Origin: Candidatus Babelota bacterium
GTDB lineage: Bacteria; JAGOBX01
DNA length: 14,866 nt
Reading direction: 5' to 3'
Assembly: GCA_017999075.1 (NCBI GenBank)
Contig: JAGOBX010000032.1
Coordinates: 1-14,866 of the forward strand
In this document: in pieces, positions 7,109 to 14,167 of the stretch
Layout of the letters: each line of letters opens with the position of its first letter
Position numbering within the stretch: the stretch's first letter is position 1
Program-made: the position numbers and the translations under genes
Notes under the pieces: model-generated
Databases searched by the model: none
Told to the model about the DNA's origin: nothing
Seen by the model: the letters and a program-made list of their open reading frames with translations, nothing else

Positions 7109-8467
7109 TTACTGTTTAACTGCTTTGTTGAACAGCATACGCGTTAAATCTTTGACAATATGACATACTTTATCGTCTGAAGTAATCATATCTTTTATTT
7201 TACCGCATGCATGGGTTATAGTAGCTTTATCAACTTTTCCGAAATCCGTAGATATTTTTTTTAAGCTGAAATCAGTGAGTTCTCTGCATAAATACATAGC
7301 TATATGCTTTGGGAGAATAATATCTTTTACTCTTGTTTTTGATTTTAAATCATCGCAATTTATATTAAAATACTGTGATACCTGTTTTTGGATTTCATTT
7401 ATAGTGATTATTTCAGGCATGGTAGTTATTCGTGCAAATATTTCGTCAATTACTGATTCGCTTATGTTTTTTTTTGTGACTGATAAATACGCTATTAATT
7501 TGTTCGAATATACGTCGATTTTTTTTAAATCGTCTGTATGGCACTGTTCGATAAAATATGATATGAGTTCTTCAGGAAAATACATTTCACATTCATTAAA
7601 TTTATTTTTTATATATTCTGTTTTTAAAGATTTATCTGGATTTTTTATATCTACAACAAGACCTGTTTTGAACCTGTTAATAAGTCTCGGCATAAATTCC
7701 ATAAGTTTATCCGGTCTGTGTTTTGATGTAATAACTAATTGAAAATTGTTTTGAATCAAATCATTGTATATGTTAAAAAATTCTTCCTGCACATTGTAGC
7801 AGCCTTCAAGTTCTTCAATATTTTCCATAATAAATATATCTGCTTTTCTGAATCTTTCGCGGAATTCTATAAGATTGTTTTTGCGCATTGAACTTAGATA
7901 AAGTTCTTTGAAAGAATGTGCATCGAAATATTTTAGGTTGATTTGAGGAAATATATTTTTTACATATTTAGCTATTGACTGAACCAGATGGGTTTTCCCG
8001 CAGCCGGTGTTTCCGTATAAAAAAAACGGATTGAATAATGAACCGAGGTTTTGAGTTACATTTATTGCGCTTATGTAAGCAAATTTATTTGTGTCTGCAA
8101 CAATAAAGTTTTCGAAATCGAATTTTGGTTCAAGTTTATTGATTACTTTGTTTGTATAAAAAAGTTCAAGCTGAACAGGTTTCTGATTATAAGTGCATTT
8201 TAAATTGCCGTTAATCTTTTTTTCACGGATGGAATATTCAATGTTTTTAAGGGGAATACTCATTTTTTCCGCAGCTATAAAAAATATTGAATGGAACAAA
8301 TTTTTTAATTTAGAGTTGAAAAATGAATTTTCTCCTATTATCTGAAGATAATAATTGGAATATTCAAACTCAAGGTTTTCAATCCAAAATTTGTATTTTG
8401 AATCGTCTTTAATAAGTTTTTTTAATTCGTTTTTATATAAATCAGCGTTAAAATTTGTGAACGCCAC
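7109..8467 (-). CDS. dnaA: DnaA-family AAA+ ATPase, divergent initiator or paralogue
   Basis: The 452-residue protein aligns with DnaA over its full length. It has a weak domain I (about 1-90), AAA+ domain III (about 110-350) and domain IV (351-452). Walker A is intact (GNTGCGKTH, 152-160). Walker B reads DIFIMEN (210-216) where DnaA normally has VLLIDD, so the catalytic Asp pair is replaced by Glu-Asn. VQEEFF and the arginine-finger region RLINRFKTGL are kept. In domain IV, LPKHIAMYLCRELT (385-398) is recognisable, but the DnaA-box signature GRDHTTV appears as KVDKATI (411-417). The start is GTG: an in-frame stop lies two codons upstream and a GGTGAT-like ribosome binding site precedes it. 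No dnaN or recF is adjacent. It may be the organism's DnaA or a second, regulatory copy. Confidence 0.82.
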   Translation of the reverse strand: MAFTNFNADLYKNELKKLIKDDSKYKFWIENLEFEYSNYYLQIIGENSFFNSKLKNLFHSIFFIAAEKMSIPLKNIEYSIREKKINGNLKCTYNQKPVQLELFYTNKVINKLEPKFDFENFIVADTNKFAYISAINVTQNLGSLFNPFFLYGNTGCGKTHLVQSIAKYVKNIFPQINLKYFDAHSFKELYLSSMRKNNLIEFRERFRKADIFIMENIEELEGCYNVQEEFFNIYNDLIQNNFQLVITSKHRPDKLMEFMPRLINRFKTGLVVDIKNPDKSLKTEYIKNKFNECEMYFPEELISYFIEQCHTDDLKKIDVYSNKLIAYLSVTKKNISESVIDEIFARITTMPEIITINEIQKQVSQYFNINCDDLKSKTRVKDIILPKHIAMYLCRELTDFSLKKISTDFGKVDKATITHACGKIKDMITSDDKVCHIVKDLTRMLFNKAVKQ

Positions 8468-8499
8468 TAATTATCACCGGCATTGTATTAAAAAAGAAT

Positions 8500-8630
8500 G
8501 GGGATGACCAATAAGTTGATTTTTATAATGTAAATCAATGCTCTGCATTGATTAAACTGTTTAGTATCAACTATAAAATTTTCCTCAAACCTGAGATTTG
8601 AGTTACTTTTTCAACTTATTAGTCAGTCCC
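8500..8630. repeat. 131-bp inverted-repeat element (MITE-like) or structured RNA
   Basis: The two ends, 8500-8519 and 8611-8630, are inverted repeats of 20 bases with 17 identities; as RNA, 18 of 20 positions pair with one G-U. Inside are a perfect 9-bp hairpin with a 3-base loop (8533-8541/8545-8553) and a 6-bp hairpin (8584-8589/8597-8602). The end sequence (GGGACTGACTAATAAGTTGA) is reminiscent of IS3-family termini, but this is from memory. No clear target-site duplication flanks it (AAT left, AAC right) and no coding frame of note lies inside. It separates the tRNA from the DnaA-like gene. It could be a non-autonomous transposon, a small RNA or a transcription-terminating structure. Confidence 0.55.
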
Positions 8631-8666
8631 AACTTTTTGTTTAAATATTTAATCATGAAAAATTAT

Positions 8667-8740
8667 TACGCCCAAGAGGAGTCGAACCTCTAACCTTCTG
8701 GTCCGTAGCCAGACACTCTATCCAGTTGAGCTATGGGCGC
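8667..8740 (-). tRNA. tRNA-Arg, anticodon ACG
   Basis: A full cloverleaf reads on the minus strand. The 7-bp acceptor stem GCGCCCA pairs with TGGGCGT, with a terminal G-T pair. The D arm is GCTC/GAGT. The anticodon stem TCTGG/CCAGA holds loop CTACGGA, with anticodon ACG at 8704-8706. The variable loop has five bases and the T arm AGAGG-TTCGACT-CCTCT is standard. The discriminator base is A and the CCA end is not encoded. ACG normally has A34 converted to inosine by TadA to read CGU, CGC and CGA. Confidence 0.96.
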
Positions 8741-8853
8741 AACTTGTTATTTTAACTTTGAATTCCGCAATTTATAAACTGAATAGAATATAATTCTTGA
8801 AATTAAAGTTAAATTATTTTTAATTATTATAATCTTTAATTCTGATATTCCCG

Positions 8854-8881
8854 ATTATAACAAAAAAAAAAATGTTGTCAA
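8854..8881 (-). promoter_or_regulatory. Strong sigma-70-type promoter for tRNA-Arg
   Basis: On the minus strand TTGACA (8881-8876), a 16-base spacer and TATAAT (8859-8854) match consensus fully. The -35 begins directly after the stop codon of the sigma-54 activator gene. Transcription should start near 8847, leaving about 107 bases of leader before the tRNA for processing. The spacer contains an 11-base T tract. Confidence 0.75.
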
Positions 8882-10465
8882 TCAAATTTTTTTTGTTTTT
8901 TTGGAAAATCTTTTTGGTTCAATATTAAATTTTTTTACCCGTAATCCTATTATACGTTCTGTTATGCCGAGTATCTGCGCAGCTTTAGACATATTTCCGT
9001 TTGTTGACTTTAAAGAATCAAGAATCAGTTCTTTTTCAACCCGTTCAAGACGTTCTTCAAGTGTTCCTGTAAAAGTTGTGCCGCTTTCTTCCGCTGTTTG
9101 TAATGTAGGAGGAAGATGATGACTGTGCAGAACATCGTCAGAACTAAGTAAAACAGCGCGTTCTATGCAGTTTTCTAGTTCGCGTATATTGCCTGGCCAA
9201 TGATACGACATAAGCATATCTATTGCAGGAGTGGAAATTCTTCTTATATTTTTATTGTTTATTTTATTGTATTTTTCAATGAAAAAATCAGCAAGAAGAG
9301 GAATATCCGTTTTTCTTTCGCGAAGCGGCGGGAGATGTATTGGAAAAACATTTAGTCTGTAATATAAATCTTCTCTGAATTTTTCTTCACTCATGAATTT
9401 TTCAAGGTTTCTGTTGGTGGCTGCAATTATTCTGGCATTTATTTTTATTGTTGCCGCACCCCCAACCCTTTCAAATTCTTTTTCCTGCAAAACACGAAGC
9501 AGTTTTACCTGCAGGTTAGGAGACAGGTCTCCTATTTCATCAAGAAAAATTGTCCCGTTATCAGCTAATTCAAATCTGCCTTTCCGCTGAGATAAAGCTC
9601 CTGTAAATGCGCCTTTTTCGTGACCGAACAGTTCACTTTCTATAATTGATTCTGGCAGAGCCGAGCAGTTTATTTTTACAAAAGGACCGGTGGCGCGTAA
9701 ACTGCTGAAGTGTATTGCGTTTGCAACAAGTTCTTTTCCTGTTCCGCTTTCTCCTCGTATTAAAACCGTTGAATTGCTTTTTGCAACATGATATATTAGT
9801 TGATATATCTTATGCATTGAATTCGAGTTTCCTATAATGTTAGTTGGAGTTGTTAGATTCTTAAGTTCTTCCTGCAGACGTATATTTTCTTCTATCAATT
9901 GATTATTTTTTTCCTGAAATGTCTGACGCAGTTTAACTGCCTGCGCTATCATAGTAGCTATTATTGAAAGGAGTCTGACATCTTCGTCTAAGGATACAGT
10001 GTCAGCGAATAGCCTGTCCACGCTTAAAGCCCCTATAGTTTCGGTTCCTGTTTTTATAGGCACGCATATGAAAGATATATCTTTTTTTTTGAGATCTGTC
10101 CTTGCGCCGGTTTTGTTTAAAAATAGAGGATTCTTAGAAATTAGAGGTATTACCGCGGAACATCCTGATTGAACGACTTTACCTGTAATCCCTTCTCCAA
10201 GTTTGTATTTTCCGCGTTCCTGCTGATTTTTTGACAATCCGAAAGCAGTTTCAATATTTAATTCACCTGTTTTTCTGTTTAATATTGTAAGAGTTCCTCG
10301 CGTCATTCCTCTGACTTCTGCGAGTTTTTTTAAAATATTATATAATGCTGTTTTCAGATCTGCAGTCAAATCAAGAATTTGGTTTATATCAAAAAGCAGA
10401 GATAATTCTGAAACGGTTTTTTTTACTGATATAGTTTCAATTTTTTCGGATTCAGATGTTTTCAT
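8882..10465 (-). CDS. GAF-domain sigma-54-dependent transcriptional activator (NifA-like architecture)
   Basis: The 527-residue protein has three parts. The GAF sensor (about 25-180) is followed by a short coiled linker (about 183-203). The AAA+ domain (about 208-440) has Walker A GESGTGKE (238-245), the sigma-54 contact loop GAFTGA (285-290), Walker B TIFLDE (305-310), the arginine segment REDLYYRL (364-371) and sensor II GNIREL (425-430). A Fis-type helix-turn-helix follows (489-512, NMSKAAQILGITERIIGLRV). All ATPase and sigma-54 contact motifs are intact, so it should activate -24/-12 promoters through an upstream enhancer. GAF-AAA-Fis order is that of NifA and FhlA, but no nitrogen-fixation genes are in the window, so no specific name is given. 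A GAF ligand cannot be predicted. The gene lies 71 bases after the FliD-like gene; AAAGGA lies a rather long 14 bases before its ATG. Confidence 0.93.
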   Translation of the reverse strand: MKTSESEKIETISVKKTVSELSLLFDINQILDLTADLKTALYNILKKLAEVRGMTRGTLTILNRKTGELNIETAFGLSKNQQERGKYKLGEGITGKVVQSGCSAVIPLISKNPLFLNKTGARTDLKKKDISFICVPIKTGTETIGALSVDRLFADTVSLDEDVRLLSIIATMIAQAVKLRQTFQEKNNQLIEENIRLQEELKNLTTPTNIIGNSNSMHKIYQLIYHVAKSNSTVLIRGESGTGKELVANAIHFSSLRATGPFVKINCSALPESIIESELFGHEKGAFTGALSQRKGRFELADNGTIFLDEIGDLSPNLQVKLLRVLQEKEFERVGGAATIKINARIIAATNRNLEKFMSEEKFREDLYYRLNVFPIHLPPLRERKTDIPLLADFFIEKYNKINNKNIRRISTPAIDMLMSYHWPGNIRELENCIERAVLLSSDDVLHSHHLPPTLQTAEESGTTFTGTLEERLERVEKELILDSLKSTNGNMSKAAQILGITERIIGLRVKKFNIEPKRFSKKTKKI

Positions 10466-10511
10466 TGAATTTATGTGTTTCCTTTGTTTAATTTAAAATA
10501 AAAAATTGAGA

Positions 10512-10541
10512 TATAAAATTTTATGAAATTGAAATTTTATA
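10512..10541 (-). terminator. Possible AT-only terminator after the FliD-like gene
   Basis: A perfect 10-bp inverted repeat with a 10-base loop overlaps the stop codon of the FliD-like gene, and a T-rich run (ATTTTTTATTTT on the minus strand) follows about 4 bases later. The stem has no G-C pair, so it is weak at best. Confidence 0.3.
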
Positions 10542-11829
10542 GCCTTAAGGAATTATTTCTTATTTCGTAAGGATTATAAATGTTATAACCTGCCGGAATA
10601 TAGGAATAAGATTCATAATTTGTTGAAGGAAGTGAAAATAAATCTATAGGGGTTCTTAAATATTCGCTTAATTCTTTATTTAATATTTTGGTTAATCCTT
10701 GATGCCCTGAAACTGTGTTTTCAAGGTAAGACAGATTTGTGTCAATAGATAGCTCAAGTTTTTTTTCATCAATGGAAAAAGTTTTTTTCTTGAAATCAAT
10801 AGATACGCCAATTTCCTGCAAAGCTCCTGAAATAGGTTTTAAATTATTGAATATGCTGTCAATGGTATTTTTAGAATGAGTATCTCCTGATGATTTAAGC
10901 TCTTCAATAAAAGTAGAAGTGTTTTTTAAATATGAAGAAATTATATATCCGATATATTTTGTGTTTTTGCTTAAGTTTATGTTTTGGGTATCTGAATCCT
11001 GTGATTTCAGCTTTATAAGTATGTTGTATTCTTCGCTAATTATTTCGTTTGAAGGAGATTTGATTTCAGAATTATTTAATGTTATTACAGCATCACGGCC
11101 GATTTGAATTATGTTTTCATCTGCATTAGGCATAAATAAAGACTGTAATTCGCCGATTACGTCTGAAATAACAAAATTGTAATCTTCCCCCGTTTCATCT
11201 GCTGATATGACAAGATGCTTGTTTGATGAATTGAAATTGTCGGAATTTACCGCAGCAGTTAAACCAATGTCGCTTGAATTTATAGAAGAAGCTATTTTGT
11301 TTAGAATTGACGAATATTGTTCGTTATTTGAAACATTTACAGAAATAAGATTGTTGCTTTCAGCTGTCCTGACATTAAAAACATAGGTTCCGTTTTGAAT
11401 CCCTGAATTGGATGATGCAGCAACACTGGTACCTTTTACAATATGATTTTGCGCTGTTTGATTAATCTGGAGCGTGAATCCTCCTTTTGATAAAGGAGAT
11501 GTGATTATTTCTGCAGAACTGTTTCCGTTTGAAATTAATGAATTATAAATAAAATATGCGGATTCAGGAGAAGATAATAAACTTCCAGTTTCAATAAGAT
11601 TGACTGCGCGTTCATAATTTTCATCTGAAACAAGGTTGCTTCTGACATAATTTACATTGAAAGATTTTAAAATAGAAGGAGAAATAAAAGGATTAGCATT
11701 TGGATTTATTGAAAGTCTGACGGAATTTTTAAAAGATTCATTTTTTTCAGGTTCTGTTACAGGACTGTATAATTCGTATGATTTGGTAATTTGGTTTACT
11801 GAATTTAATAATTGAAGTCTTGCATCCAT
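10537..11829 (-). CDS. FliD-like protein (flagellin hook IN motif; orphan filament-cap relative)
   Basis: From ATG at 11829 the protein has 430 residues. Residues about 116-226 resemble the flagellin hook IN motif region of FliD: GTYVFNV, ILNKIASSIN, LTAAV and LVISADETGEDYNFVISD occur in the expected order. AVITLNNSEIKSPSNEI (248-264) matches the 'non-folded motif then SxxN' part of FliD. The C-terminal part, with LQEIGVSIDFKKKTFSIDEKKLE, matches the FliD ending. FliD caps the growing flagellar filament; the long Asn/Ser-rich middle fits an extracellular protein. The frame is open up to TTG at 11889, but ATG at 11829 has AAGGAAG 9 bases upstream, and the region between holds a palindrome that looks like leader rather than coding sequence. 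Other flagellar genes are not in view apart from the divergent FliG-like neighbour. Confidence 0.65.
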   Translation of the reverse strand: MDARLQLLNSVNQITKSYELYSPVTEPEKNESFKNSVRLSINPNANPFISPSILKSFNVNYVRSNLVSDENYERAVNLIETGSLLSSPESAYFIYNSLISNGNSSAEIITSPLSKGGFTLQINQTAQNHIVKGTSVAASSNSGIQNGTYVFNVRTAESNNLISVNVSNNEQYSSILNKIASSINSSDIGLTAAVNSDNFNSSNKHLVISADETGEDYNFVISDVIGELQSLFMPNADENIIQIGRDAVITLNNSEIKSPSNEIISEEYNILIKLKSQDSDTQNINLSKNTKYIGYIISSYLKNTSTFIEELKSSGDTHSKNTIDSIFNNLKPISGALQEIGVSIDFKKKTFSIDEKKLELSIDTNLSYLENTVSGHQGLTKILNKELSEYLRTPIDLFSLPSTNYESYSYIPAGYNIYNPYEIRNNSLRL

Positions 11830-11838
11830 ATCAGAATT

Positions 11839-11845
11839 CTTCCTT
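11839..11845 (-). promoter_or_regulatory. Ribosome binding site supporting the ATG start of the FliD-like gene
   Basis: AAGGAAG on the minus strand lies 9 bases before ATG at 11829. This favours that start over the in-frame TTG at 11889. Confidence 0.55.
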
Positions 11846-11862
11846 GATTTATAAATAATTCC

Positions 11863-11887
11863 GAATATATTTAATTTAAATATATTC
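11863..11887. promoter_or_regulatory. 25-base perfect palindrome in the leader of the FliD-like gene
   Basis: Two 12-base arms, GAATATATTTAA and its exact reverse complement, flank one T. The palindrome lies about 23 bases downstream of the predicted start of transcription and upstream of the ribosome binding site. It could be an operator for a dimeric repressor or an mRNA hairpin. Confidence 0.5.
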
Positions 11888-11916
11888 AAAAATTAAATTA
11901 TTTCCTTATTTATTAT

Positions 11917-11945
11917 AATATACACGATAATAATTGCTGTGTCAA
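11917..11945 (-). promoter_or_regulatory. Promoter of the FliD-like gene
   Basis: On the minus strand TTGACA (11945-11940), a 17-base spacer and TATATT (11922-11917) give near-consensus sigma-70 elements, identical in spacing and hexamers to the hpt promoter in this window. The -35 overlaps the GTG at 11939 that could otherwise be taken as start of the divergent gene. Confidence 0.6.
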
Positions 11946-11992
11946 GATATTTTTATTTGATTTTTTTGAATTATATTATAAATTATTCAACA

Positions 11993-13471
11993 ATGATATT
12001 ATTAAATTATGCTTTTGAAACGAGTTTAAAAAAAATTAAGTTTAAAAATCAGAATATCTGTAATGTAAAACTTATCGGGAATCATTTATGCCATAAAAAT
12101 CAAATTATTGAGGATGAAAAAAAGTTTTACGGATTTATACTGAAAATACGGATATTCAATAAAACTGAAAAATTTGTATATTTAGTTTTAAACGAACCGC
12201 TCTCCACTTTTTTAGTAAATAATACTGAATTTTTTGCAACTGATTTGAATCTAAAAAATGTTATAGTTAAATTTGGGAATATGGTTATTTCCGAACTGCA
12301 GAAAATATTGAACGTTCAGTTGAAATTGCAGGATATCAGAATTAAAATTACAAATTGCTCCGAAGGGTCGGCTAAAATTAATAATAAATTTTATTACATT
12401 GAATCTGAACATCAGATTAATTCAATATATTCAGGCAAATTAACGATGTTCTATAAAATTGAAGACTCAGATTTCTTAAAATCAAATTTTTTTATAAATA
12501 TTATTCCTGCTGATTGTAAAATAGATTTTCCATCTTTGTTTAATGCTTCAAAAAGCGATATACAGATGATGCTGAATATTTTTTTAAGAAATGGTGCGAG
12601 AATAACAAATCTTGCTGAAATTGCATATTGTTACCCTCAATTGAAAACTAAAATTTTTTCTAATATATCAAAGAATAATAAAAACGTGTTGATTAGATTA
12701 TTAGAAAAATTTGAAAAAGAAGAAGAACCGGAATTGAAAATTAATGTAAATGTTCTTTCTTCGTCTTTAAATGAAAATATAATGCCTGTTATTGCTTCAA
12801 TAATTGAATCTAATAACCTGCAGATTAATTCTTATTTGAAAATTAAAAATTTAAATGATATTTTTGAGTATTATTTGCTTAAACAAAAGTTTTATGATAA
12901 GCCTTTTGAATACTGGCTTGAAATAATTTTTAAATCAGAAAATAAATCTGTTTATGAATCTGAATTGTTGAAAAAACAATATATCATAGGCCTTTGCGAT
13001 ATAGACGAACTTCTTATAAGAACTTTATTTTCAAATCTTTCAGAAAAATCATTTGAAAATTTAATTGAAGATTTGAAATATTTAAAAAAAATTAATTCTG
13101 AACTTGATGTTTTGAAAAGTAAAAATAAAATTGTTTCATTGATAACAGAATATGAAATAACCGATGAAATGTTTGAAAAAACGCGATTGAAAGTTATTGA
13201 ATATTTTCAGGATACAAAAGACGGATTGTCAGTTCAGTTTATAACAAGACAGCTTAATCAGCAGGATTTATTTATTGCCTTGAAATATTTGAACAATAAA
13301 TCTGTTGAACAAAAATTTTTGGATAATTTCAGCAAAAATACAAGAAATGATTATTTGGCATATAATCCAGTGTCTATTTCAAAATATAAAGCGTATTCTT
13401 CTATTAAAAATATTATGAATAAATATATTGATTTATTTGAAAATTCAAAACTTAAAATTGAGAAGATTTAA
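11993..13471 (+). CDS. FliG-C-like protein with possible CheC/CheX-like N-terminal domain
   Basis: From ATG at 11993 the protein has 492 residues. The last ~90 residues read like the C-terminal domain of the flagellar switch protein FliG: SVQFITRQL, DLFIALKYLNN, KFLDNFSKNTRNDYL, then a helix ending LKIEKI. These match FliG's pattern of LREV, L-ALKGA, NMSKRA and the closing helix in order. The middle (about 190-380) is helical, with segments such as LCDIDELLIRTLFSNLSE that may be further FliG-like repeats. The N-terminal part includes VIVKFGNMVISELQKIL (91-107), reminiscent of the CheC/CheX/FliM fold, but this is weak. No membrane segment or signal peptide is seen. The frame extends up to GTG at 11939, but that codon lies in the opposite promoter's -35; neither start has a clear ribosome binding site. 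The gene is divergent from the FliD-like gene. Role in a flagellar motor or a derived structure is inference. Confidence 0.6.
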   Translation: MILLNYAFETSLKKIKFKNQNICNVKLIGNHLCHKNQIIEDEKKFYGFILKIRIFNKTEKFVYLVLNEPLSTFLVNNTEFFATDLNLKNVIVKFGNMVISELQKILNVQLKLQDIRIKITNCSEGSAKINNKFYYIESEHQINSIYSGKLTMFYKIEDSDFLKSNFFINIIPADCKIDFPSLFNASKSDIQMMLNIFLRNGARITNLAEIAYCYPQLKTKIFSNISKNNKNVLIRLLEKFEKEEEPELKINVNVLSSSLNENIMPVIASIIESNNLQINSYLKIKNLNDIFEYYLLKQKFYDKPFEYWLEIIFKSENKSVYESELLKKQYIIGLCDIDELLIRTLFSNLSEKSFENLIEDLKYLKKINSELDVLKSKNKIVSLITEYEITDEMFEKTRLKVIEYFQDTKDGLSVQFITRQLNQQDLFIALKYLNNKSVEQKFLDNFSKNTRNDYLAYNPVSISKYKAYSSIKNIMNKYIDLFENSKLKIEKI

Positions 13472-13528
13472 ATTGTATTTATCTCAAAAATTGTAAAATA
13501 TTTAAATTGCCGATTGGAAACATCCTGA

Positions 13529-14167
13529 TTATTCGGTTCCGAATAACCTGTCTCCGGCATCTCCGAGTCCGGGAATTATATATCCTTTTTTATTAAGTCT
13601 TTTATCTACATAAGATGTGTATACATCTATGTCAGGATGACGTTTGTTGAATATTTCAAAACCTTCAGGACATGAGATAAGACATACGAATTTTATGTTT
13701 TTGCCGCCGCGTTCTTTAATTATGTCCGCGCTTTTAGCTGCGCTGTTTCCTGTAGCAAGCATAGGATCAATAATTAACGTGAGTGCTTTGGAAAGATTGG
13801 ATGGAAGTTTGCAAAAATATTCTACAGGCTGCAATGTCTTATGATCGCGGTATAACCCTATATGACCGACACGAGCAGTCGGTATTAGATTCAATATACC
13901 TTCAGCCATAACAAGGCCTGCTCTCAATATAGGAACTATCACTATCGGCTGCGTCAGTTTGTAACCGACAGAGTTTGCAAGAGGAGTCTGTATCATTCCT
14001 GTGGTTACTTCAACATTTCTAGTGATTTCATAAACCATGAGAGCTGAAAGTTCTTTTAACAATTCACGGAACGATTTGTTGTCTGTAGTTTTTTTTCGCA
14101 TGATTGTTAATTTCTGAAGTATCAGAGGGTGTTTAACAACATTAAATTTTAAATGGTTTACAGTCAT
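13529..14167 (-). CDS. upp: Uracil phosphoribosyltransferase
   Basis: The 212-residue protein is close to the usual 208-209. It converts uracil and PRPP to UMP and pyrophosphate in pyrimidine salvage. The PRPP-binding loop is LIIDPMLATGNSA (131-143), and the C-terminal uracil-binding signature GYIIPGLGDAGDRLFGT (195-211) is complete. VPILRAGLVMAEG (78-90) is the conserved Arg-containing loop. Its ATG overlaps the TGA of hpt as ATGA, and AGGAG lies 10 bases upstream inside hpt, so the two are one operon with coupled translation. It faces the FliG-like gene tail-to-tail across 57 bases in which I see no convincing terminator. Confidence 0.97.
   Translation of the reverse strand: MTVNHLKFNVVKHPLILQKLTIMRKKTTDNKSFRELLKELSALMVYEITRNVEVTTGMIQTPLANSVGYKLTQPIVIVPILRAGLVMAEGILNLIPTARVGHIGLYRDHKTLQPVEYFCKLPSNLSKALTLIIDPMLATGNSAAKSADIIKERGGKNIKFVCLISCPEGFEIFNKRHPDIDVYTSYVDKRLNKKGYIIPGLGDAGDRLFGTE

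Noticed and set aside
7275-7742. 155-codon plus-strand frame opposite the DnaA-like gene
   Set aside because: The minus strand encodes clear DnaA domains here; the plus product is Phe/Ser/Ile-rich without a recognisable motif.
7052-8667. Replication origin beside the DnaA-like gene
   Set aside because: No cluster of TTATCCACA-like boxes was noticed and dnaN/recF/rpmH are absent; my scan by eye was not exhaustive.
8882-10465. Naming the sigma-54 activator nifA
   Set aside because: GAF-AAA-Fis order is shared by several regulators and no nitrogen-fixation genes or NifA cysteine motif were seen.
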